This document shows, one piece after another, positions 44,496 through 52,282 of a stretch of DNA of 64,000 nt. The position numbers and the translations under genes are program-made. Under the pieces are notes generated by a model. The model was not told the origin of the DNA and did no database searches. It saw only the letters and a program-made list of their open reading frames with translations. How positions within the stretch are numbered: position 1 is the stretch's first letter; the number at the start of each line of letters is the position of its first letter. This stretch comes from Polyangiaceae bacterium (lineage in GTDB: Bacteria > Myxococcota_A > Polyangia > Polyangiales > Polyangiaceae), in assembly GCA_020633205.1 (NCBI GenBank), contig JACKEB010000022.1, forward strand, positions 124,001 through 188,000, written 5' to 3'.

Positions 44496-45725
44496 ATGAA
44501 CATGAAGCGAAGGACCTATGGGTCCCTGACGTCGGTCCTGATCGGCCTTTCCAGCGTTGCCTGTGCGGGGCCATCACCGAAGGGCGAGGCGGCGACTGGA
44601 GGCGCGGCTGGGAGCTCAGGTAGCGCGTCCCAAGGGGGAACGTCAGGGGTTGGCGCGGATGGCGGGAGCGGCGCTGGAGGAGCGGGCGCTGGTGGGGCCG
44701 GCGCCGGCGGTACGACCGTCGGCGGAACCGGCGGCACTGCCACAGCAGGGAACTCCGGCACCGGCGCAGCCGGGGGCGTTGCGGGCAGTGCGGGCTCTGG
44801 GGGCAGTTCAGGCGGCGCAGCTGGATCCTCTGGAGGTAGCGCGGGAAGCAGCGGCGCTGCTGGGGCAAGCGGCGCGGCAGGAGTCGGCGGCACCGGCGGC
44901 GCAGCGACTTGTTCTCCGCCTTGTGGCGCGCATGGCAGCTGCGACACCACTTCGACGCCCGTGTGCGTGTGCGAGTCGAACTACGAGGGTGCCACCTGCG
45001 AGGCTTGCAAGAGTGGCTTCCAGGACCACGACAGGAACGGCACCTGCGAGGTCGCGTGCACGGTCGGAGCCTGCGTCACCGGTGGCTTCTGCCAGGACGC
45101 CTCAGGGACGCTGGCATGTGTTTACCCTGGCAGCTGCGCTGCGCTCAAGGCGCTGAACCCTGCTGCGGGAGACGGCGAGCACCAGCTGTTCGTCGGGAAC
45201 GACCCGCAGAAGCCCGCGCAGATCTTCTGCAACGACATGGCTGGGACTCCGCTCGAGTACCTCACGCTGATCAACCCCAATACCTTCACGAACGACTACA
45301 GCAATACACCTGCGCCAACCCAGGTGGTCACCTACACCAAGATCCGCGTGGATCTGGCCACCCTCAAGGTGGGCATCGAGGATCCTACCTTCGCTAGCTC
45401 GGACACCGCGTCACCCGTCACACCGTACGCCACAATAACCTCTTGCCACTCCAACACCGGGGCCGGTGTCGTTGGTAGCGGCGTCGCAGATATTCGCGGC
45501 ACTCAGTTCGCGTTCGACGACACCTTCACCAACTTTGGCTTCTGCTCCTCTGGGGGAGGCTCCTTCACGGACAACTTTCAGCGCTTCGAGTTTACTGCGG
45601 ACGGACAGTGCGGCTCGTATGGCCCGTCGGAGCTGGCGAATGAAATCGGGGACAGCTGTTTCAATATCCCAGCCACGCCTGACGGCGAGCGTAACTTCGT
45701 GCTGCAGCTGAAGTACTTTCCGTGA
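44496..45725 (+). CDS. Lipoprotein with EGF-like module and GON domain
   Basis: The product is 409 aa; the ATG at 44496 follows AAGGAAGAA. Lipobox GLSSVACAGPS. A Gly/Ser/Ala linker (about 30-150) precedes an EGF-like Cys cluster (CSPPCGAHGSC, CVCESNYEGATCEACKSGF). The last 180 residues match the GON domain of ADAMTS metalloproteases: DGEHQLFVGNDPQKPAQIFCNDM, EYLTL, VVTYTKIRVDLATLKVG and the matched cysteines. There is no protease domain. It is a predicted surface protein with a linker like that of the Gly-rich family. Confidence 0.8.
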   Translation: MNMKRRTYGSLTSVLIGLSSVACAGPSPKGEAATGGAAGSSGSASQGGTSGVGADGGSGAGGAGAGGAGAGGTTVGGTGGTATAGNSGTGAAGGVAGSAGSGGSSGGAAGSSGGSAGSSGAAGASGAAGVGGTGGAATCSPPCGAHGSCDTTSTPVCVCESNYEGATCEACKSGFQDHDRNGTCEVACTVGACVTGGFCQDASGTLACVYPGSCAALKALNPAAGDGEHQLFVGNDPQKPAQIFCNDMAGTPLEYLTLINPNTFTNDYSNTPAPTQVVTYTKIRVDLATLKVGIEDPTFASSDTASPVTPYATITSCHSNTGAGVVGSGVADIRGTQFAFDDTFTNFGFCSSGGGSFTDNFQRFEFTADGQCGSYGPSELANEIGDSCFNIPATPDGERNFVLQLKYFP

Positions 45726-45737
45726 GGAGCCGGTTGA

Positions 45738-47126
45738 CTAGACCCGTATCTCCGTCCAGCCGCTGCGCTGCCACATCGCGGTGAACACGGCGCTGTTCAG
45801 CAGGCGGCTCGACATGTAGCAGAGCCAGAGAGCGATCAACCCAAAGCCGAACACCGGCCCGAGCAGGTAGGCGAGGGGGATCGCCAGGAGCCACTGGGTA
45901 GCGACCGAGACGAGCATCGTGCGTTTCGCGTCGCCGGCCCCGATCAAGCCGTGCATCAGCACCAGGCCGAGGGTGTCGATGGGCAGGCCGACGCAGATCA
46001 GGCGTAGCGGAGTCACTCCCAGTGCCAACGTCTCCTGATCCGTGAGGAAAGGCGCCAGTAAAAAGCGTGGGAACAAGAGCCCAGGGATCACCAGCACGGC
46101 GATCACGCAAACTGCCAGCTTCGCCACGTCCCAGCCCCAGCTCCGCGCGTCGTCGCCACTCCCGCGCCCAAGCGCCTGCCCCACGAGGGAACCGGCGGCC
46201 AGCCCAAACCCCATGCCGGGCAACACGGCGAGCAGCAGCAAGTTCACCAGCACCTGGCTCACGGCGAGTTCTCGCGTGCCCACACGGCCCACGATGGTGA
46301 AGAAGGCGGTCATCCCCCCAGCAAAGAACAGCTGCTGAACCCCGGCAGGGGTGCTCAAGCGCAGCAAGTTTGCGAGCACCTCTCGGCTCGGCAGCCCCTT
46401 GAGGAAGCCCAGGGGGCGCGCCCGGGAAAACGCTTGAACGAAGTACACCAGCGTTCCGATGTACGTCGCGATGCTGCTACCGAGGCCTGCACCGTCGGCA
46501 CCCATCTTCGGCATGCCCCACACACCGAAGATCAGCGCGTAGCTGATCACCACGTTGGCCACGTGCATGACCAGCAAGGTCACGAAGTAGCGCCAGGACT
46601 CGCCCACGCCATTCCAGAAGCCGCGGAAGGCGAAATTGATCCCTACGGCAACAATAGACAGGGATCGCATCTGCCAGTAGCCAACCCCAACGTCGACCAC
46701 TGGCTGCTGGTCCACCAGCAGCGGGAACAGGGTCGAGGCGCCGAAGTACACGAGCAGCGTGAGCGGCGCCCCAAGGCCCAGCGCGAGCAACAGCCCGCCG
46801 TTCAAGCTCAGCGCGGTCTGTTCGCGTTTGCCCTCACCCAGGCGGCGCGCGCTGATGGCCTGCACGCCGGAAGACAGGCCAGTGATCAGCGCGAGCGTCA
46901 GGAAGTTCGTGAAGGACGCCAGCCCGACGCCCGCCAGCGCGGCGTCTCCAAGCCGCCCCACCATGAAGGTGTCCACCAAGTTCAGCAGGTTCTGGGACAC
47001 CATCCCGCCGACGATGGGCAGTGCCAACGCCAGAATCGTACGCAGCCTAGGGTTCGCGGCAGCTCCAGGCGGCGTTGAAGTCGGGTTTGGGGGGGAGGCC
47101 GACGGCTTGGGCTCTGCGACTGACAT
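45738..47126 (-). CDS. MATE-family multidrug/toxin efflux transporter
   Basis: The product is 462 aa from the ATG at 47126. A Pro/Ser-rich N-terminal tail of about 25 residues precedes twelve predicted helices. MATE features are ALPIVGGMVSQNLLNLVDTFMVGRLGDAALAG near the start (given here as one span of the first helix) and the second-half repeat STPAGVQQLFFAGGM with GMGFGLAAGSLVGQALG. It is an inner-membrane cation-coupled exporter. The Pro-rich tail is partly encoded by a G-run motif (47087-47098). Confidence 0.92.
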   Translation of the reverse strand: MSVAEPKPSASPPNPTSTPPGAAANPRLRTILALALPIVGGMVSQNLLNLVDTFMVGRLGDAALAGVGLASFTNFLTLALITGLSSGVQAISARRLGEGKREQTALSLNGGLLLALGLGAPLTLLVYFGASTLFPLLVDQQPVVDVGVGYWQMRSLSIVAVGINFAFRGFWNGVGESWRYFVTLLVMHVANVVISYALIFGVWGMPKMGADGAGLGSSIATYIGTLVYFVQAFSRARPLGFLKGLPSREVLANLLRLSTPAGVQQLFFAGGMTAFFTIVGRVGTRELAVSQVLVNLLLLAVLPGMGFGLAAGSLVGQALGRGSGDDARSWGWDVAKLAVCVIAVLVIPGLLFPRFLLAPFLTDQETLALGVTPLRLICVGLPIDTLGLVLMHGLIGAGDAKRTMLVSVATQWLLAIPLAYLLGPVFGFGLIALWLCYMSSRLLNSAVFTAMWQRSGWTEIRV

Positions 47127-47300
47127 ACGGGACGTCAAGGGTGCTGCGGTAGCGCTGCAGCGAACTTTGGGGACAGGCGAGCCCTGCAAGCCGAGGAGCG
47201 GCGGAGCCCTGATATGGCACGCCTGATCCCGGATCGAAACCCCGTGGCGCTCACCGCCTTTTGTCGCCCCACTTTGACGAGGGAGTGCAGGCGTGGTGGG

Positions 47301-47720
47301 ATGCACCCCATGGAACTCGACGACTTGGTCAAGGGGCTGCTGGCTGAGGTGAGTCGAGTGGCGAAGAGCGACGCGGTGGTGGGTCAGGTCCGCGATGCGG
47401 GGGACGCCAAGGTGCTGCCGCTCTCCAAGGTGAGCATCGGCTTCGGCGCCGCGATCGTTGGCCTGGATGGCAAAGCCAAGCGCGACGCGCTGAAAGGCGA
47501 CGCGGGGATCGAGGGCGGCGGCGTAGGTGGCGCCCTGACCGTGGAACCAAAAGCGTTCGTCGTCGTGGGACAAGACGGTGTGCCCCATATGTTGGCGCTG
47601 AAGCGCGGCAAGAAGGCCGTGGTGCGCCGCGGACTCGAGATATTGCCGCGCGGAGAAAGCGCGGCGCTGCTGGGAGGCGCCGCCAAGGCGCTGACCGCTG
47701 GCGAGTCCGACGACGAGTGA
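47301..47720 (+). CDS. GerW/YtfJ-family protein 1
   Basis: The product is 139 aa from the ATG at 47301; an ATG three codons later is equally possible. The YtfJ pattern is present: SDAVVGQVRDAGDAKVLPLSKVSIGFGAA, a Gly-rich loop (GIEGGGVGGAL) and VEPKAFVVVGQDGVPHML. In Bacillus, GerW/YtfJ is a spore protein, but homologues occur widely in non-sporulating bacteria. The gene is followed after 1 bp by a DUF2953 gene and then a second GerW-like gene. Confidence 0.85.
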   Translation: MHPMELDDLVKGLLAEVSRVAKSDAVVGQVRDAGDAKVLPLSKVSIGFGAAIVGLDGKAKRDALKGDAGIEGGGVGGALTVEPKAFVVVGQDGVPHMLALKRGKKAVVRRGLEILPRGESAALLGGAAKALTAGESDDE

Positions 47721-47721
47721 T

Positions 47722-48390
47722 GTGATCTGGCTGCTGGTCGCCGCTGGGTTGGTGCTTGGCTTCGTGCTGTGGAGCTTCGTACCCTGGCGGCTCGAGCTGT
47801 CGATTCAGGGGCGAGGCGCGCCAGATGGCACTTGGGTGCTGGGTGGCGGCGGGCGATTCGGCCCTGTGGCGCTCAGCGCAGCGGCGGCTCGCGGCGTGCA
47901 GCCGCGCGCCCAGGCACACCTCTTTGGTCGCACCGTGTGGCAGCGCAGCCTGGGCGACTCTGACAAGCAGCAGTCAGAACCCGATGAGCGTAGCCTCGAG
48001 GAGCGGTTGGAGAGCGTCACCAGCGGCTACTCACGGCTCGAACGCTGGTTTGACCCCGACGCACTGGTCAGCTTCGCCTTGGAGGAGCGACGCCGGGTGC
48101 GGGTGCAGCTGGCTCAGGCGCACGTGCAGTATTCGTTCGCGGACGTTGCGACGACGGGCAAGCTCATGGCCGCCCTCTACGTGCTCAGTGGGGTGCTGCC
48201 GCCGCCGCTCCTGGTCACTCAAGACGTGAGCTGGGAGAGCGAAGACCGCGCAGCGCTGGATTTGTCGCTCGAAGCGCGGGTGTGGCCCCTGCTCCTGATG
48301 TTCGATGCGCTGTGGTTCGGGGTGCGTCACATCAAGCTCATCAAGCGCCGGGAAGCCGAAGAGATCGACACCGAGCGTGCTGAGGGGTAG
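47722..48390 (+). CDS. DUF2953 membrane-anchored protein
   Basis: The product is 222 aa with a GTG start one base after the previous stop. A single N-terminal helix (WLLVAAGLVLGFVLWSFV) anchors a basic/acidic soluble domain, ending with a segment RAALDLSLEARVWPLLLMFDALWF typical of DUF2953. DUF2953 genes neighbour ytfJ in Bacillus as well, which supports both calls. Confidence 0.75.
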   Translation: MIWLLVAAGLVLGFVLWSFVPWRLELSIQGRGAPDGTWVLGGGGRFGPVALSAAAARGVQPRAQAHLFGRTVWQRSLGDSDKQQSEPDERSLEERLESVTSGYSRLERWFDPDALVSFALEERRRVRVQLAQAHVQYSFADVATTGKLMAALYVLSGVLPPPLLVTQDVSWESEDRAALDLSLEARVWPLLLMFDALWFGVRHIKLIKRREAEEIDTERAEG

Positions 48391-48418
48391 CCTGGTCGTC
48401 ACATCAGTCAGGGGAACG

Positions 48419-48886
48419 ATGTCGAAGCAAAAGCTAGGAAATATCGTCAGCAGCTTGCTGGATGGCATGGGAACGCTGTCCAAGAGCGAAACCATCGTAG
48501 GGGAACCTCAGCAGGCGGGCGACGCGACGGTGATCCCCGTGCACCGGCTCAAAGTTGCTTTTGGCGCTGGCACGGCGCGCGCTGGTGCACACGGCGGCAA
48601 GCTGGATGGTGACACTGGAGGGCAAGGCGCTGGTGGCGCCGTAGAGCTCGACCCCATCGCCGCTATTGCCGTAGGGAAAGACGGCCACGCCCACTTGCTC
48701 ACCGTGGACGGCGACGCGGGGAGCACCTGGGCGAACCTGATCGCCGAGGTGCCGGATCTAGTGACACGCCTCGCGCACACGCTGGGGGAGCGGGCAGTGC
48801 ACGAGCTGAGCACACGGAAAATCAGCGCTCGCGCCGTCGAAACCGAGGAAGCCCCGGCAGAGCTCGCCGAAAACTCCGAAGAGTAG
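48419..48886 (+). CDS. GerW/YtfJ-family protein 2
   Basis: The product is 155 aa; the ATG at 48419 has AGGGGA 4-5 nt upstream. It has the same pattern as the first copy (SETIVGEPQQAGDATVIPVHRLKVAFGAG, a Gly-rich loop GGQGAGGAVELDPIAAIAVGKDGHAHLL) plus a longer acidic C-terminus. Third gene of the same unit; it ends 6 bp from the convergent isoaspartyl peptidase. Confidence 0.83.
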   Translation: MSKQKLGNIVSSLLDGMGTLSKSETIVGEPQQAGDATVIPVHRLKVAFGAGTARAGAHGGKLDGDTGGQGAGGAVELDPIAAIAVGKDGHAHLLTVDGDAGSTWANLIAEVPDLVTRLAHTLGERAVHELSTRKISARAVETEEAPAELAENSEE

Positions 48887-48892
48887 CCTCGG

Positions 48893-49813
48893 CTAGAAGC
48901 CGCTTTCGGTCTCCGCGCCCGCCCATGCAGCGGCCCAGCTCATCGTCGTGGTGCTGCGAGACCAGGCGAGGCGACCGTCGTGGCCGATCACGATCAAGCC
49001 AGCGGGCGCCTGCCAGCGCGACGCGAGCTCTGCCACCAGCGCATCCGCGGCGACGCGAGGCCCTTGAGCGCTGGCAAGTGCGCTCGCGCGGTAGCTGGCG
49101 ACGGCCTTGAGGATCCCCTCGCCATAGCCCGTGGCAGAGCATCCGCCGAGGGCGTCGTCGGCGTAGCTACCGGCGCCAACGATGGGGCTGTCGCCGACCC
49201 GCCCGGGGTATTTCCCTGCGGTACCGCCTGTGCTGGTGGCAGCTGCGAGGTGTCCCGCGCTATCGCGCACCACCGCACCTACGGTGCCTCCCGCCCAGTT
49301 CTTGGCGTGGCCAGCGGCGAGGGCCGCCTGGAGCTTGACCCGGGCGGCCTCCGTGACCAGCTGCTCCGCTGGGATCTCACTGAAATCGTTCGCCAGCGCA
49401 AAGCGCCGAGCGCCCTCCGCCGCATACAACACGTGCTCGCCGCGCTCGAGCGCCGCCCGCGCGACCAGGACGGGGTTCTTGAAGCCAACCAGGGCGCACA
49501 CGGCTCCGGCGCGCAGCGACTCGCCACACATGATCGAGGCGTCGAGTTCTGGTGCGCCATCCAGATTGAGCGAGGCTCCTGTTCCGGCGTTGAAACAAGG
49601 GTCATCTTCCAGCGCCACGACCGCCTCGGCGGCTGCATCGAGCGCGTTGCCTCCCGCCTCGAGGAGCTTGCGCGCGCGGTCGACCGCAGCTTTACAACCC
49701 GCGGCGTGCGCCGGGCGCTTGGCCTCGGGGACGTCGCCCGCGCCGCCATGCACCAGGATGCTCCAGCTGGCAGGGCCTGGACTCGCCCAGCTCGTCAGCG
49801 CCAAGTCGTTCAT
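48893..49813 (-). CDS. Isoaspartyl peptidase/L-asparaginase (Ntn hydrolase)
   Basis: The product is 306 aa. N-terminal WSILVHGGAGDVP, CFNAGTGASLNLDGAPELDASIM, the autocleavage site before Thr in GGTVGAVVRD, then GDSPIVGAGSYADD and GCSATGYGEGIL are all present. The proenzyme cleaves itself to alpha and beta chains and removes isoaspartyl residues from peptides or hydrolyses asparagine. The start is 12 bp after the membrane-protein stop. Confidence 0.92.
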   Translation of the reverse strand: MNDLALTSWASPGPASWSILVHGGAGDVPEAKRPAHAAGCKAAVDRARKLLEAGGNALDAAAEAVVALEDDPCFNAGTGASLNLDGAPELDASIMCGESLRAGAVCALVGFKNPVLVARAALERGEHVLYAAEGARRFALANDFSEIPAEQLVTEAARVKLQAALAAGHAKNWAGGTVGAVVRDSAGHLAAATSTGGTAGKYPGRVGDSPIVGAGSYADDALGGCSATGYGEGILKAVASYRASALASAQGPRVAADALVAELASRWQAPAGLIVIGHDGRLAWSRSTTTMSWAAAWAGAETESGF

Positions 49814-49825
49814 GGGCCGCGTGTA

Positions 49826-50539
49826 TCACGCCGCGCGCCAGTTGCGCAGGCGATACTCGATGCCCAGGGGCAGCGGCGTGAGCAGGAGCAGTGGCCAGGG
49901 CAGGCGACTCGCGGCTACCCCGTGGAGCAACCACAACGCGCCGGCGACGCTCGCCAAGAGCGCTGCCGCTGCGAGGGTAAGCCGCCGCGCTGATGGTCTG
50001 AGGTCCACCACCCAGGGCGGAACCGCCAGCACCAGCGGCAACAAAAGACCGACGCTCGCGGTCCAATACGAGACGCCGGGTGCCGGCGCGATGACGGGAC
50101 CCGGAGTCAAGCCGAGGCGGGGATCGAATCTTGCGCCCAACGGATCGACGAGCGTTCCGCCGGTAAGCACTTGCCAGTTCCGCCCGGATTCGAACGCCGG
50201 GAACAGGCTCGCCTGAGTCGCCCAGGGACCCAGCGCAAGTACCAACCCGAGCGCAGCCAAGATCCAGCCTCCAGCCACTGCTCCACGTTCAAGTCGTGAC
50301 GGCGAGACGCCCAGAGCCAGCAGCGCCCGTGCCTCCCCACGCAAGCGGCTGAGCTGACCACTGAGCCAAGTGGCGATCCCGGCGAGCAGCGGGCCGAGTG
50401 CACCGATACGCGCCGCGCGCTGACCCCAGCTTGCTCCCACTTCGTCCGTCGCCCAGGTCAAACCTCCGGCAAGCGCGTACAGGGCTGCTCCGAAGAGCAG
50501 CGTGCGAGCGAGCTGGGTTTTGCCGTGAGGATTCAACAT
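49826..50539 (-). CDS. Polytopic membrane protein, unknown function
   Basis: The product is 237 aa from the ATG at 50539. There are about six hydrophobic helices in two groups (residues 10-110 and 165-225) separated by a periplasmic loop of about 50 residues with WQVLTGG and GPVIAPAPG. The segment ARALLALGVSPSRLERGAV resembles the LptF/LptG permease linker (small residues, ALGVSP), but the rest is too short for that family. No family is assigned. Divergent from the lipoprotein at 50612. Confidence 0.65.
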   Translation of the reverse strand: MLNPHGKTQLARTLLFGAALYALAGGLTWATDEVGASWGQRAARIGALGPLLAGIATWLSGQLSRLRGEARALLALGVSPSRLERGAVAGGWILAALGLVLALGPWATQASLFPAFESGRNWQVLTGGTLVDPLGARFDPRLGLTPGPVIAPAPGVSYWTASVGLLLPLVLAVPPWVVDLRPSARRLTLAAAALLASVAGALWLLHGVAASRLPWPLLLLTPLPLGIEYRLRNWRAA

Positions 50540-50611
50540 GGACGAAGTTTTTGTCCGGCCGGAGCACCAGCTGTTACGGAAGTGCGGGCTGCTCTCCGAG
50601 GACACAACACA

Positions 50612-51190
50612 ATGCTCAATCGATTCAAGAAGTTCGGCTCGAGTCTCTCCGCTGTAGTGCTGGGGGCCTTCGGATTGCTGCTGCTCACGGGTTCTGCCGG
50701 GTGCGACTTCGGGGAGGGCGACGCGACCATCCCCGGCGAGGACCTGGGCACCTTTCACATCGTGGCGCGCCTCCAGGACAGCAGCTGCGGGCCGGGAGCG
50801 CTTGGCAGCCAAGACGTCTGGGAGTTCGACGTCCGCATGTCTCGGGAAGACAACGCGATTTACTGGCTAAACGGCGAGGAGCCGGTGGACGGCAGCCTGG
50901 CCTCGGATGGGCTCACTTTCTCCTTCGACAGCTCAGCTCAGGTGCAGTTGATCGAGCCGAATCGTGGGACACCAGGCTGCGCCGTCGTGCGCACGGATCG
51001 CGCCAGTGGAGCTCTGGATAGCAGCGACGAGGTGCTCGGTTTCTCAGGGAAATTGAGCTACGGCTTCGTGCCTGGCGCAGGCTCGGACTGCACCGAGGCA
51101 ATCGGCGTCGAGGGCGGCTTCTACACGCTGCCCTGCGAGATCACCTACCAGATGACCGCCAGCCGCACCGAAGCCCCCGCCGAAAACTGA
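50612..51190 (+). CDS. Lipoprotein of unknown function
   Basis: The product is 192 aa; the ATG at 50612 opens a signal peptide with lipobox LLLLTGSAGCDFGEGD, preceded by GAGGA at 11 nt. The mature part looks like a single beta-sandwich with four Cys (SSCGPG, PGCAVV, SDCTEA, LPCEIT). No known family. It directly precedes the structured 51.2-52.0 kb region, which could be its 3' UTR or a separate RNA. Confidence 0.65.
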   Translation: MLNRFKKFGSSLSAVVLGAFGLLLLTGSAGCDFGEGDATIPGEDLGTFHIVARLQDSSCGPGALGSQDVWEFDVRMSREDNAIYWLNGEEPVDGSLASDGLTFSFDSSAQVQLIEPNRGTPGCAVVRTDRASGALDSSDEVLGFSGKLSYGFVPGAGSDCTEAIGVEGGFYTLPCEITYQMTASRTEAPAEN

Positions 51191-51223
51191 CCCGCCGCTT
51201 TGATGTCGGGCGTGAAACAATAG

Positions 51224-52010
51224 GCCTCCTGCAAAAGCCTGGCGCGTTGCAGACTTGGCAAGCGCTTGAGAGGGTGCTAAGTCTGAACCAACGTGCAGGA
51301 ATGGAGGCAACTCCCGGAATGTTCCGGCAGGGGAGAACCCCTGTACTTGCACGGGGGTGTGGATCAAGCCACACGGCGCCCCCGGGGGAGCTGGAGTCCG
51401 TCCAGCAGCGCTCTGCGCTGTTCGTACGGTCGCTCAGTCACGCCCTCGCGCGTTCGTGCAGTGAGATCCCGGTTGTTTCGGAAACACCTCAACGGGGACG
51501 GAAGGCGGCTTGCGCGATTCAGTGCGCGCCGCGCCAGCGCGGTACGCTGCTTGGTTCTCGCTCAAACCGACCGGAACCCGGGCGATGAGGCAGCTCTCGC
51601 TCAGGCTGAGGTGTCTGGCATTGGCCAGAGGAGGGAAGCAAAGACATGCAGAGTAGTGACACCCCTAACCAGGAGGCAGATCGCTCCTAGCTGCTGCTGC
51701 TTTGGACTTGTTCCAATCTCTCACTTGAGCTGACTTCATTTGCGCGGCGCCTTGGTTTTCCTGGGTTTCGTCAGTCTGAAGGGTTCGTGGGAGGTGGTCT
51801 CTACCAGCGAGGGCAACCTCGCGGCCGTGTGCGGGCTGGGCTCGCCTACGGGAGACTAGAAGCAGTGCTGAATCGATTGCGATCACCACGCTGAGTTTGG
51901 GCCATTGAGCGTCGCAGCTTGGTGGACTCAGGCCACGCGGTAAGCCCGTCGGAGACGGGGCCTACGGCGGGTCGGGTGGGCACAGTCCCACCCGGCCCGT
52001 TTCTAATTTT
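51224..52010 (+). ncRNA. Candidate large structured RNA ending in an intrinsic terminator
   Basis: No plausible protein gene exists between 51191 and 52282, yet the region is full of perfect helices. A closing helix pairs GCCTCCTG (51224-51231) with CAGGAGGC (51670-51677). Inside it are CGTTGCAGACTT (51245-51256) with 51279-51293, and GGAG-GCAA-CTCC (51303-51314). Next come CGGA-ATGT-TCCG (51315-51326), CAGGGG-AGAA-CCCCTG (51328-51343) and GTGTGG/CCACAC (51357-51374). Then GCTGGA/TCCAGC (51390-51406) and CAGCGC-TCT-GCGCTG (51406-51420). Beyond it follow TTGGA/TCCAA (51702-51716), TGGT-CTCT-ACCA (51795-51806), GCGAGG-GCAA-CCTCGC (51807-51822) and CCCGTC-GGA-GACGGG (51945-51959), then the terminator. 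I do not find conserved cores of RNase P RNA, tmRNA, SRP RNA or group I/II introns. It may be a 3' UTR of the 50612 lipoprotein. Confidence 0.5.
51968..52010 (+). terminator. Strong Rho-independent terminator
   Basis: A 13-bp stem with one G-T pair: CGGGTCGGGTGGG (51968-51980), loop CACAGT, CCCACCCGGCCCG (51987-51999), followed by TTTCTAATTTT. The T-tract is only on the plus-strand side, so it ends a plus-strand transcript arriving from 51.2 kb or the lipoprotein gene. Confidence 0.85.
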
Positions 52011-52282
52011 GTGGCTGCCGCTCTCACAAGCGGTCCGTGCGCGCGCTCTCAGTCGCTGTTCGCCGCGCCGCTCCCCCCAAGAAAGCGGCCAGGCAGCTCA
52101 AGTGGCGCTCCCGCCGCCGTGAGCAACTATCGCCGCAAAAACGAACGGTCTGAGGGTGCCACGAGGGTGGGCCTTTGGCGCTCCATGGATTAGCGTCCCG
52201 GGCGCCCTGCGGGGCTGCGCTTTTACAGCGCGAGGCTCGAGCGCCTGCGTGGCGCCTCCTCGATGAACGAGAAACGACGGTT
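52011..52282. other. 272-bp region after the terminator
   Basis: Contains a reverse copy of the G-run motif (CTCCCCCCAAGAAA, 52071-52084). The reading frame of the next gene stays open upstream of 52283 through part of this region but has no coding character. Presumed promoter region of the 52283 gene. Confidence 0.45.

Noticed and set aside
51191..52282. RNase P RNA, tmRNA, SRP RNA, cobalamin riboswitch or group I/II intron as identity of the structured region
   Set aside because: I looked for their core sequences (RNase P GAGGAAAGTCC, SRP GGAAGGNAGCA, tmRNA CCA end and tag frame, intron domain V, B12 box) on both strands and did not find them.
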